The notes beneath the pieces were generated by a model. The model was not told the origin of the DNA. It saw only the letters and a list, made by a program, of their open reading frames with translations, and did no database searches. A stretch of DNA of 64,000 nt from an uncultured Pseudomonadota bacterium. GTDB taxonomy: Bacteria; Pseudomonadota; Alphaproteobacteria; RF32; CAG-239. This document shows positions 43,981 through 51,782 of the stretch, piece by piece (position 1 is the stretch's first letter; each line of letters opens with the position of its first letter). The position numbers and the translations under genes were made by a program. The stretch covers positions 1 through 64,000 of the forward strand of contig CACWQS010000005.1 in assembly GCA_902763155.1 (NCBI GenBank), written 5' to 3'.

Positions 43981-44442
43981 TTATCGTTGGTAATTAAGGG
44001 CGTCAAGAGCGCCTTGGAGGATATATGCGGCGGCAGAAGAGTCTAGCACTTTTTGGCGCTTTTGCCGCGATAAGTCAACTTCTTTGATTAAGAAATTTTC
44101 TACCGCTGATGAGGATAGGCGTTCATCCCAAAAAATGTATGGTAAAAGCAATTCTTTAGCCAATTTTTCAGCAAATGCGCGGACTTCATGGGCGATTTCG
44201 CCCTCTTCGCCATTCATTTGTAGTGGCAAACCATAAACGATACCTCCGATTTCTTTTTCAGTAACAATACGTTTAATTTCAGCTACATCTTTTTGCCACG
44301 ACGAGCGGTAGATTATTTTGTATGATGTAGCAATACCGCGCAACAAGTCGGAAACGGCTATTCCCATACGTTTGCTACCGTAATCTATGCCCATCAATGC
44401 CTTGTATGGTGGCAATATTTTTTTTAATTCGTTTAGTTCCAT
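43981..44442 (-). CDS. ruvX: Holliday junction resolvase-like protein RuvX/YqgF
   Basis: A small RNase-H-fold protein needed for 16S rRNA 5' processing or as a resolvase. Motifs are MGIDYGSKRMGIAVSD near residue 17, GIVYGLPLQMNGEEG, and WDERLSSSAVENFL near 105. 153 residues, standard length. Divergent from tolB. Confidence 0.94.
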   Translation of the reverse strand: MELNELKKILPPYKALMGIDYGSKRMGIAVSDLLRGIATSYKIIYRSSWQKDVAEIKRIVTEKEIGGIVYGLPLQMNGEEGEIAHEVRAFAEKLAKELLLPYIFWDERLSSSAVENFLIKEVDLSRQKRQKVLDSSAAAYILQGALDALNYQR

Positions 44443-44592
44443 TTTGTCTCCGTTGCTATGCTGACATTAGCATTGTTTTTTGTGAAAAGTCAAACTATTT
44501 ATAGACTTGTCTATAATCATTATTTTTACTTTACTATTTTTAATTTTCGGTATATGTTGAGAAAAACAAAATTTTTGATAAGGTGTAATGCT

Positions 44593-45918
44593 ATGAAAAT
44601 AAAATATCTTTTAGCGGTATTGTTGACGATGATTTTTGCTTTGCCGGCGCAGGCAGAAGTGGAAATTAACGTGAGCGGTGCGCAACGTAAAGCAATGAAA
44701 ATCGCCATTCCGGAAATGCTTGGTGCTAATTCAAATATTTTTGCTAAAATCGTCGGCAACGACTATGGCGATAAAGTGCGTGATGTGGTTGTTGCTGATT
44801 TGGAACGCAGCGGTTTATTTGAAGTGATTTCGCCGCGTAGCTATATTGAAAAGATTCCGTCACTTGATTATCATCCGAGTTTTGTGGATTGGCAGGCAAT
44901 CAGAGCACAGGCTTTGGTGCAGAGTCGTATTCAGGAATTGCCGGGGGATAAACTGAAAGTAGATTTTCGTTTGTGGGATACTGTTACCGAACAGGAATTG
45001 ACCGGCAAAACATTTACAACCACAAAAAGTAACTGGCGTCGGTTAGCGCATGTGGTAGCAGATGCCATTTATGAGCGTTTGACCGGTGATAAGGGATATT
45101 TTAATACTCGCGTAGTTTATGTTTCGGAAGGTGGTATGGCTACCCGTAGAGTAAAACGTTTGGCTATTATGGATCAAGATGGCGAAAATCATCGCTTTTT
45201 GACCGATGGGCGTAATTTGGTTTTGACTCCGCGTTTTTCACCGAATATGCAACGTATTACTTATTTGGAATATGTTCGTCAAAGCCCGCGTGTTTACATT
45301 ATGGATTTGAACAGCGGCAGTCGTCAGGTTTTGGGTAATTTCCCAGGCATGACATTTGCTCCGGTGTTTTCTCCGAAAGGGGATAAGGTGTTGATGAGCT
45401 ATGCCAATAACGGGGCAACTAATATTTATGAAATGAACTTGAGTAGCCGCTCCATTAAGCAATTAACGCACGAAAAAGGCACGATTTCAACCTCACCGAG
45501 CTACTCGCCTGATGGTTCGAAGATTGTGTTCAATTCGGATAGAGGCGGTAATCAGCAACTTTATGTGATGAATGCCGATGGTAGTAATCCGGAACGTATC
45601 AGTTTTGGTAAGGGACGTTATGCTACGCCGGTATGGTCGCCGCGCGGTGATTATATTGCCTTTACCAAAATGGCAAACGGGGCGTTTTATATCGGAGTGA
45701 TGGCGCCGGATGGTACCGGGGAACGCATTTTGGCTGACGGATTTTTGGTAGAAGGACCGACTTGGTCGCCGAATGGTCGTGTGCTGATGTTCTTCCGTCA
45801 GGATAGAGGCGGGCCGGTGCGTTTATATACCATTGATATGACCGGTTATAATGAACGTCGTATCGTAACGCCATCTGACGCTTCAGATCCGGCTTGGTCG
45901 CCGCTTTTGAGCCTGTAA
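44593..45918 (+). CDS. tolB: Tol-Pal system protein TolB
   Basis: A periplasmic beta-propeller that works with Pal and TolA in outer membrane integrity and division. ATG 44593 (AAGGTG upstream) gives 441 residues with a signal peptide of about 21 residues (MKIKYLLAVLLTMIFALPAQA). An N-terminal alpha/beta domain is followed by PD40/WD-like blades, with repeated FSP, YSPDG, WSPRGD and WSPNG motifs. TATAAT at 44512-44517 upstream rules out the longer frame. The other tol genes and pal are not in the window, and a terminator follows directly. Confidence 0.94.
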   Translation: MKIKYLLAVLLTMIFALPAQAEVEINVSGAQRKAMKIAIPEMLGANSNIFAKIVGNDYGDKVRDVVVADLERSGLFEVISPRSYIEKIPSLDYHPSFVDWQAIRAQALVQSRIQELPGDKLKVDFRLWDTVTEQELTGKTFTTTKSNWRRLAHVVADAIYERLTGDKGYFNTRVVYVSEGGMATRRVKRLAIMDQDGENHRFLTDGRNLVLTPRFSPNMQRITYLEYVRQSPRVYIMDLNSGSRQVLGNFPGMTFAPVFSPKGDKVLMSYANNGATNIYEMNLSSRSIKQLTHEKGTISTSPSYSPDGSKIVFNSDRGGNQQLYVMNADGSNPERISFGKGRYATPVWSPRGDYIAFTKMANGAFYIGVMAPDGTGERILADGFLVEGPTWSPNGRVLMFFRQDRGGPVRLYTIDMTGYNERRIVTPSDASDPAWSPLLSL

Positions 45919-45947
45919 ATTATAATAAAAAAGTTTTCTACACTTCG

Positions 45948-45983
45948 ACGGCAGATGTGAAAATGTCTGCCGTTTTAGTTTTA
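45948..45983 (+). terminator. Terminator after tolB
   Basis: An 8-bp stem (45948-45955 with 45966-45973) is followed by TTTAGTTTTA. It separates tolB from the ffh promoter. Confidence 0.75.
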
Positions 45984-46002
45984 AAAAATTAGGAAAAAGT
46001 GC

Positions 46003-46031
46003 TTGACAAGAGGGATTTTGTAGCGTATAAG
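46003..46031 (+). promoter_or_regulatory. Strong promoter of the ffh-rpsP-rimM-trmD-rplS operon
   Basis: TTGACA at 46003-46008 and TATAAG at 46026-46031 are exactly 17 bases apart. The leader to ffh is about 125 bases and holds two small hairpins (see findings). Confidence 0.8.
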
Positions 46032-46163
46032 AAAGCGAATTTAGAGAATTTTTACCATTGAAAATGTTGTAAAAATATCGACTCTAAGGAGTTCCGTCAG
46101 TCAGCGAGGGTTCGCACACTGGCGTAAATTTGTTTGTTATGGCAATAAAGGAAAACGACTTTA

Positions 46164-47543
46164 ATGTTTGAAAGTTTAACAAATCGGCTCAGCCAAGCTT
46201 TTGCGAAGATAACATCACGCGGTGTTCTCTCGGAAAAAGATATTGACGATGCCATGCGCGAAATTCGCGTGGCGCTTTTGGAAGCCGATGTATCCCTTTC
46301 GGTGGTTAAAGACTTTATTGCTAATGTTAAAACCGAAGCTTTGGGTGAGAAGGTGGTTAAATCAGTTCAGCCGGGGCAAATGGTTATTAAAATTGTGCAC
46401 GATGAACTGGTTAAATTACTGGGTGCCGAAAATACGGAGCTTAATTTTAATGCGCCGGCACCGGTGGTGTTTTTGCTGGTTGGTCTGCAAGGTTCGGGTA
46501 AAACCACAACAGCGGCAAAAATCGCTAAAAAATTAAAGAAAAATAAGCGGATTTTACTGGCGTCTTTGGATATTTATCGTCCGGCGGCGCAAGAACAACT
46601 GGCACAGCTTGGCAAACAAATTGAAGTTGATGTATTGCCGATTGTGGCCGGAGAAAAGCCGTTGGAGATTACCAAACGGGCTTTGACGGCGGCGAAAAAC
46701 GGTGTGTATGATTTGTTGATTTTAGATTCAGCCGGCAGATTGCAAATCGATGAAGATTTGATGAAGGAAGCGGCGGAAGTTAAAAAAATGGCGAATCCAA
46801 CAGAAACATTGTTGGTGGCTGATGCTCTTATCGGGCAAGAAGCTTGCAATGTGGCAAAAGAATTTAATGACAAAGTTGGTGTGAGCGGGCTGGTGCTGAC
46901 ACGTATGGATGGCACCTCGCGTGCCGGAGCAGCCTTGTCAATGAAAATGGTGGCAGGCGCACCGATTAAGTTTCTGGGCACGGGTGAAAAACTTGATGAT
47001 ATTGAGGAATTTCATGCAGACCGTGTTGCCGGCAGAATTTTAGGACAGGGTGATGTGGTAAGCCTTGTAGAAAAGGCGATGGAAAATGTTAATCGGGAAA
47101 CCGCTGAGCAGATGGCAAAAAAAATGTTCAAAGGTTCGTTTGATTTGAACGACATGTTGAGCCAGATGCAACAAATGAAAAAATTGGGCAGTATAGGGAG
47201 TATTATAGGTATGCTTCCGGGGTTGTCTAAATTTCAGGCGCAGATTGAGGAATCCGGCGCAGGCGATAAACTGATGAAATCTCAGGAGGCAATTATTCTT
47301 TCGATGACTAAAGAAGAACGGTTGCATCCGGATATCATCAAAGCATCGCGCAAACGGCGGATTGCGGCGGGCGCCGGTGTGGAAGTTCATGATGTCAATG
47401 TTTTGCTTAAATCTTATGAGCAAATGGCGACAATGATGAAAAAAATGGGCAAATTCGGCGGATTGGCGTCGATGGCCAAATTGTTAAAAGGTAATCCGTT
47501 CGGTAAAATGCCGGGCGGAATGAAAAATAATTTTCCGTTTTAG
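46164..47543 (+). CDS. ffh: Signal recognition particle protein Ffh
   Basis: It binds signal sequences on the ribosome and takes them to FtsY at the membrane. The N/G domain has the P-loop GLQGSGKTTTAAKIA near residue 106, DIYRPAAQEQL, DSAGRLQ, and TRMDGTSRAGAALS. The Met-rich M domain (about 300-459, with MLSQMQQMKKLGS and KASRKRRIAAGAG) binds SRP RNA and signal peptides. 459 residues. First gene of the operon. Confidence 0.98.
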   Translation: MFESLTNRLSQAFAKITSRGVLSEKDIDDAMREIRVALLEADVSLSVVKDFIANVKTEALGEKVVKSVQPGQMVIKIVHDELVKLLGAENTELNFNAPAPVVFLLVGLQGSGKTTTAAKIAKKLKKNKRILLASLDIYRPAAQEQLAQLGKQIEVDVLPIVAGEKPLEITKRALTAAKNGVYDLLILDSAGRLQIDEDLMKEAAEVKKMANPTETLLVADALIGQEACNVAKEFNDKVGVSGLVLTRMDGTSRAGAALSMKMVAGAPIKFLGTGEKLDDIEEFHADRVAGRILGQGDVVSLVEKAMENVNRETAEQMAKKMFKGSFDLNDMLSQMQQMKKLGSIGSIIGMLPGLSKFQAQIEESGAGDKLMKSQEAIILSMTKEERLHPDIIKASRKRRIAAGAGVEVHDVNVLLKSYEQMATMMKKMGKFGGLASMAKLLKGNPFGKMPGGMKNNFPF

Positions 47544-47578
47544 GAAAATAAACGCTAATATATTGAAAGGAAATAAAA

Positions 47579-47980
47579 ATGGCAGTTCGTATCAGATTAT
47601 CTCGCGGCGGTTCAAAAAAACGTCCGTATTATCATATTGTGGCGGCTGATGCAAGAGCACCGCGTGATGGTAGATATATTGAAAAATTGGGTGCATACAA
47701 TCCGTTGTTGCCTCAAGACAACGAAAACAGAGTAGTTGTTGATAAAGAAAAAGTAAGCGCTTGGTTGTCTAAAGGTGCTCAACCGACCGAAAGATTGCAA
47801 AAGATTTTTGCTAATTTAGGTTTGTGTGCTGCGCCTGTTTTGGGTGAACAACCGAAGAAATCTGCTCCTAAAGCCAAAGCTTTGGAAAGATTGAAGGAAA
47901 AAGAAGCAAAAGCTGCCGCTGCTGCAGAAGCCGCTGCTGCCGCTGCAACTGAAGCCGAACCGGCTGCAGAAGCTGAATAA
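47579..47980 (+). CDS. rpsP: 30S ribosomal protein S16
   Basis: S16 starts with [20 protein letters not shown], typical of the family. The core is the first 80-85 residues. The rest is an Ala/Lys/Glu-rich tail (residues 95-133) that many alphaproteobacteria have and E. coli lacks. AAAGGA is 6 bases before the ATG. Confidence 0.98.
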   Translation: MAVRIRLSRGGSKKRPYYHIVAADARAPRDGRYIEKLGAYNPLLPQDNENRVVVDKEKVSAWLSKGAQPTERLQKIFANLGLCAAPVLGEQPKKSAPKAKALERLKEKEAKAAAAAEAAAAAATEAEPAAEAE

Positions 47981-48036
47981 TTTTCAGTAACGTAAAAATT
48001 AAGTGGTTATTTTGAGCCTAAAAAGGACTTTAAGTA

Positions 48037-48570
48037 ATGAACGAGCGGATTTGTATAGGTAAAATTGTGGCTGCCCACGGAATTAGAGGGGAAGTGAAGG
48101 TGCAGAGCCAAACCCAAACCCCTACCGATTTGGATAAATTCGGTGATGTGGAAAACAAGGATGCCAGCCGTAAGTTCAGTATTAAAGTTTTAGGTATGAT
48201 CTCAAGTAATGTGCGTGTGAAGATAAAAGGTGTTGACACTCGTAATGATGCCGAAGCCTTAATCGGAACAGAGCTTTATGTGGCGCGCAGTGCATTGCCG
48301 GAATTAGCGGAAGATGAATTTTATAAGGGCGATATTGTCGGCTTGAAAGTTTGTCTTAGAACACCGGATAATGAGATTGGAACAGTTGTTGGGTTTGCAA
48401 ATTTCGGTGCCGGAGAGATTATTGAAATTAAACTCAAAGGGCAGAAGGAAACGGAACTTTTACCGTTTACCAGACAATATGTTCCAGTAATAAATCTTGA
48501 GAGCGGGTATATTATCGTTTCTTCAGCAACGATGATTTTTGCTGAAGATGACGATGAGGACATTAAGTAG
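48037..48570 (+). CDS. rimM: 16S rRNA processing protein RimM
   Basis: RimM helps mature the 30S head. The N-terminal domain carries ICIGKIVAAHGIRGEVKVQS, and the PRC-barrel domain has LAEDEFYKGDIVGL near residue 88 and LLPFTRQYVPVIN near 148. 177 residues. Its stop is immediately before the trmD ATG. A weak AAGG ribosome site is present. Confidence 0.95.
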   Translation: MNERICIGKIVAAHGIRGEVKVQSQTQTPTDLDKFGDVENKDASRKFSIKVLGMISSNVRVKIKGVDTRNDAEALIGTELYVARSALPELAEDEFYKGDIVGLKVCLRTPDNEIGTVVGFANFGAGEIIEIKLKGQKETELLPFTRQYVPVINLESGYIIVSSATMIFAEDDDEDIK

Positions 48571-49251
48571 ATGAGTTTTAAGGCTAAAATCTTGACGATT
48601 TTTCCGGAGATTTTCCCGGGGTTTTTGGGAACGTCGCTGACCGGAAAAGCCTTAAAAGAAGGTATTTGGTCGCTTAAGACAGTTAATATCAGGGATTATG
48701 CTTTTGATAAGCACGGTTCGGTTGATGATACACCTTGCGGCGGCGGTGCCGGAATGATTATGCGTCCCGATGTGTTGGGAGAAGCTATTGAGCATAATTA
48801 TACAAAAGGCAAAATCATCTATATGAGTCCGAAAGGCAAGCCTTTGACGCAAGCTAAGGTGCGTGAGATGAGCAAACTCGATGAGCTGACGATTATTTGC
48901 GGACGCTTTGAGGGGATTGATGAACGCGTACTGGAAGAATATGACATCGAGGAAATAAGTATCGGTGATTATATTTTGACAGGCGGTGAGCAGGCGGCGA
49001 TGATTATGCTTGATGCAGTTGTTCGTTTGTTACCGGGGGTGCTCGGTAATGCGGCATCAACCGAAAACGAAAGCTTTGAAGCACAGCTGTTGGAATATCC
49101 GCAATATACACGCCCGATAGAATGGAAGGGGCGGAAAGTACCGGAAATTCTCTTAAGTGGTCATCATGAAAATGTGGCTAAATGGCAAAAGGAGCAGGCT
49201 CTTCAAATAACAAAACAACGTCGGCCGGATCTATTAGAAAAAAATACTTGA
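48571..49251 (+). CDS. trmD: tRNA (guanine-37-N1)-methyltransferase
   Basis: TrmD makes m1G37 in tRNA using SAM and prevents frameshifting. The SPOUT trefoil knot region is clear: [44 protein letters not shown]. The tail has LSGHHENV and KWQKEQAL. 226 residues. It begins at the base after the rimM stop. Confidence 0.97.
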   Translation: MSFKAKILTIFPEIFPGFLGTSLTGKALKEGIWSLKTVNIRDYAFDKHGSVDDTPCGGGAGMIMRPDVLGEAIEHNYTKGKIIYMSPKGKPLTQAKVREMSKLDELTIICGRFEGIDERVLEEYDIEEISIGDYILTGGEQAAMIMLDAVVRLLPGVLGNAASTENESFEAQLLEYPQYTRPIEWKGRKVPEILLSGHHENVAKWQKEQALQITKQRRPDLLEKNT

Positions 49252-49307
49252 TTTACAATAGATTCCGGTGTATAGAGAATAACAAATTAAAAGTAAAGGT
49301 TAAAAAA

Positions 49308-49709
49308 ATGAACATTATTGAAAATATTGAAAAAGAGCAAATTGAAAAGTTGATGGAAGGCAAAAATATGCCGATTTTCAAGCCGGGTGATACTTTGCGT
49401 GTGCATACCAAAGTTAAAGAAGGCGATCGTGAACGTATCCAAGTTTATGAAGGTGTTTGCATTGCCCGCAAAAATGACGGTTTGAATTCATCTTTCACGG
49501 TACGTAAAATTTCGTTTGGTGAGGGTGTAGAACGTGTATTCCCGCTGTATTCTCCGAATGTAGCAAAAATTGAAGTTTCACGCGTTGGTAAAGTTCGTCG
49601 TGCAAAGCTGTATTTCTTGCGTGCTTTGCGTGGTCGTTCTGCCCGTATTGCCGATGACTTGTCGGTGTCGGTTAAGGATGTGAACAGCGGCGTTATCAAC
49701 AAGAAATAA
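49308..49709 (+). CDS. rplS: 50S ribosomal protein L19
   Basis: L19 sits at the 30S-50S interface. Conserved segments are [22 protein letters not shown], here cut at residue 22 onward, [31 protein letters not shown] and [12 protein letters not shown]. 133 residues. ATG 49308 matches the family start; the longer upstream frame is not used. Last gene of the ffh operon. Confidence 0.97.
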   Translation: MNIIENIEKEQIEKLMEGKNMPIFKPGDTLRVHTKVKEGDRERIQVYEGVCIARKNDGLNSSFTVRKISFGEGVERVFPLYSPNVAKIEVSRVGKVRRAKLYFLRALRGRSARIADDLSVSVKDVNSGVINKK

Positions 49710-49731
49710 CGCATCTAGCTAGTAACTACTT

Positions 49732-49781
49732 GTTTGCTTCTTTGCTTATGTAGTATTTCTACACCGCGCAAAGAAGCAAAC
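49732..49781 (+). repeat. Long 3' hairpin after rplS
   Basis: GTTTGCTTCTTTGC (49732-49745) pairs perfectly over 14 bp with 49768-49781, with an inner GTAG/CTAC stem. No T run follows, so it may stabilise or process the end of the ffh operon transcript, or be a repeated element. Confidence 0.7.
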
Positions 49782-49849
49782 GGCGTATTTACACGCCAGC
49801 TGTGTTATTTAAGCCTCATTCTCTGAGCTTTTAGGCTCAAGTGCTATTT

Positions 49850-49878
49850 GAAGGATTTTTCTTGATGAAAAATCCTTC
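49850..49878 (+). repeat. 12-bp hairpin before the 257-residue gene
   Basis: GAAGGATTTTTC (49850-49861) pairs with GAAAAATCCTTC (49867-49878), loop TTGAT. It is one of three hairpins after rplS (another GGCGT/ACGCC near 49782-49797). It could stop transcription weakly. Confidence 0.6.
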
Positions 49879-49923
49879 TTCGTATTAAGTGCAAATTTTT
49901 AAATATCGCGGTCAATTTAATTC

Positions 49924-49951
49924 TTGACAAATTGGCAAAAAAGACTATAAT
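49924..49951 (+). promoter_or_regulatory. Near-consensus promoter of the 257-residue protein gene
   Basis: TTGACA at 49924-49929 and TATAAT at 49946-49951, both full consensus, are 16 bases apart. Transcription would start only about 17 bases before the ATG, so the leader is very short. Confidence 0.8.
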
Positions 49952-49975
49952 ACGCTTGAACTAAAATTATTGCGT

Positions 49976-50749
49976 ATGAATAAATTATTAACATTAAAGA
50001 AATGTTCGCATCCAGAGGATGGTGGGCATGTTGTGTTTTGCAACCGGCAGGCGAATCTGCATATGCAATGCGAAAATTCGCAGCTGCTAAGGATTGAGGT
50101 GTCGGCGGCAAATCCGCAATTTGTTTGGCATAATTCGGCCACATCGTTTGAATTTCCGGAGTTTGTTCGGGCTTTTTGTTTTGAAGAGACCGAGCCGATT
50201 GACGCGTTCAAAAATGTGCATCCGGTTGCACCTGATGAGGCTTTTTGTTTCAATGGTCGTTGCTATTATTTGGCGGAAAATGAGGCGAAAACGTTTTCTA
50301 TTCGTCAGGTGGATATTTATTGCTCACAAAAACTGATTGAGCAAATCTCTTATTACAATTATCTGCCCGAGACTGTAAGTGAGATTTATCTTGTGAATAT
50401 ATACAGAATCGGCCATGGTAAGGAATTTGCTTATGCTGCTTGGGTGGTTGAATATCCGTCCGTTAACTTCCATATTCCGGTGGTAGATGCGGATGGCTGT
50501 GAAATGTGTGAATTGCTTGACACCTCGCTGTATTTAGAAGAGCGGATACGTGTTGGCGAAACATTTGTTCAGAATGGCAGAAACTATCAGGTGGTTTTGG
50601 ATAAAGAAAAAAAATTACATTTGGCTGAGGTATCAGCTGAATTTTTGAGCGACAAAGCACGCAAAATTACAATGCTCTTTGATGAACGGAAGTTGCGTTC
50701 CGAGCGCCAAAATGAAAATGTGAATGCAAAGATTTTGCCACTCATGTAA
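49976..50749 (+). CDS. Hypothetical protein, 257 aa
   Basis: I do not recognise the family. It has nine Cys, several in pairs (CSHPEDGGHVVFC, CENSQ, CEMCE), and strand-rich aromatic segments (NGRCYYLAENEAKTF, QISYYNYLPETV). It has no signal peptide. ATG 49976 has no Shine-Dalgarno and lies only some 20 bases after the promoter, so the mRNA is nearly leaderless. Codon use is a little atypical. A 14-bp terminator follows, so it is a single-gene unit. Confidence 0.7.
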   Translation: MNKLLTLKKCSHPEDGGHVVFCNRQANLHMQCENSQLLRIEVSAANPQFVWHNSATSFEFPEFVRAFCFEETEPIDAFKNVHPVAPDEAFCFNGRCYYLAENEAKTFSIRQVDIYCSQKLIEQISYYNYLPETVSEIYLVNIYRIGHGKEFAYAAWVVEYPSVNFHIPVVDADGCEMCELLDTSLYLEERIRVGETFVQNGRNYQVVLDKEKKLHLAEVSAEFLSDKARKITMLFDERKLRSERQNENVNAKILPLM

Positions 50750-50754
50750 TACTA

Positions 50755-50786
50755 AAAACCGCTGAAACAGATGTTTCAGCGGTTTT
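50755..50786. terminator. Strong bidirectional terminator
   Basis: A perfect 14-bp stem (50755-50768 with 50773-50786, loop AGAT) begins with A4 and ends with T4. It lies between the unknown gene and convergent psd. Confidence 0.9.
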
Positions 50787-50805
50787 ACATTTAGGGTATT
50801 ATAGG

Positions 50806-51654
50806 TTAGATGATTTCCGCCATTTTGGTTCCCATATTAACATGTCGTTCCTCGACTAGTGAATTTTCGAATTTGATTTTATCTTTTTCAAACAAGCAAA
50901 TGACGGTGCTTCCCATCATAAATTTGCCGATTTCATCACCTTTATTAAAGTTAATATTTTGATTATTGTATTGGATTACAACAGGTATTTTACTTTTTTG
51001 AGGAGCTACGATACCACACCAATTCATTGCAATACTGCGAACGATTGCGGCGCCAACCAAAATAACAGCCATCTTACCGATTTCGGTTTCAAAAAGGCAA
51101 ACGACTCTTTCGTTGCGTGAAAAAAGTTCCGGAATATTTTTAGTATAAAGAGGATTAACCGAAAAAAGTTCACCAGGCACATAGGTCATTTTTAAGAGTT
51201 TGCCTGCAAGAGGAATGTGGACACGATGGTAATCGCTCGGAGACAGATAAACGGTTATATATGAACCATTTTTAAAGGTTTGGCTGTCTTGTTCAGAAGC
51301 TAAGAGAGCATCTATGGTAAAATAGTGATTTTTGGCCTGTAATTGCAGATTATCTTTTAAATTTCCGAAAGCACTTATGCGGCCGTCAGCCGGAAAGACA
51401 AGGCTTTTATCATCTGAATTTATCGGGCGCGCCCCTGCTTTGAGCGGGCGGGAAAAAAAATCGTTAAAAGTTTTGAAATCTTCTATTTTTCCTGACATTT
51501 CTGCTGTGTTTATATGATAGAATCTGGCAAACTGTTTGATGGCTAATGTAGTCAGTGAACCTAGTTTTAAATCGGCAAAAAAACCGACAATTATGGTTAA
51601 CAGATGCTTAGGTAAAAAATATTGAGCGTAAACTTTAAGATTATCAAAATTCAT
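50806..51654 (-). CDS. psd: Phosphatidylserine decarboxylase proenzyme
   Basis: It makes phosphatidylethanolamine from phosphatidylserine at the membrane. The self-cleavage motif is MGST near residue 247 in FMMGSTVICLFE, where Ser becomes the pyruvoyl group. FNDFFSRPLKAGARP near 63-77, FPADGRISAFG and YHRVHIPLAG near 143 are family motifs. 282 residues. The usual partner pssA is not adjacent. Confidence 0.94.
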   Translation of the reverse strand: MNFDNLKVYAQYFLPKHLLTIIVGFFADLKLGSLTTLAIKQFARFYHINTAEMSGKIEDFKTFNDFFSRPLKAGARPINSDDKSLVFPADGRISAFGNLKDNLQLQAKNHYFTIDALLASEQDSQTFKNGSYITVYLSPSDYHRVHIPLAGKLLKMTYVPGELFSVNPLYTKNIPELFSRNERVVCLFETEIGKMAVILVGAAIVRSIAMNWCGIVAPQKSKIPVVIQYNNQNINFNKGDEIGKFMMGSTVICLFEKDKIKFENSLVEERHVNMGTKMAEII

Positions 51655-51782
51655 TTTTTTACTCCTTTTTTACTATTCATAGCTTTTATTTTATAATGAG
51701 TCAATAATGATATTTTCTTGCAACAATTTAAGATGTGTGCTAAAGTGTGGGCAAGTTAGGATGAAGACAAAAGGACTTGCTG

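Noticed and set aside
44458-44592. Longer N terminus for TolB
   Set aside because: A TATAAT box at 44512 and the signal peptide at the later ATG show that the gene starts at 44593.
46080-46135. tRNA-like stretch with GGGTTCG in the ffh leader
   Set aside because: No acceptor stem or anticodon arm can be drawn, only two short hairpins.
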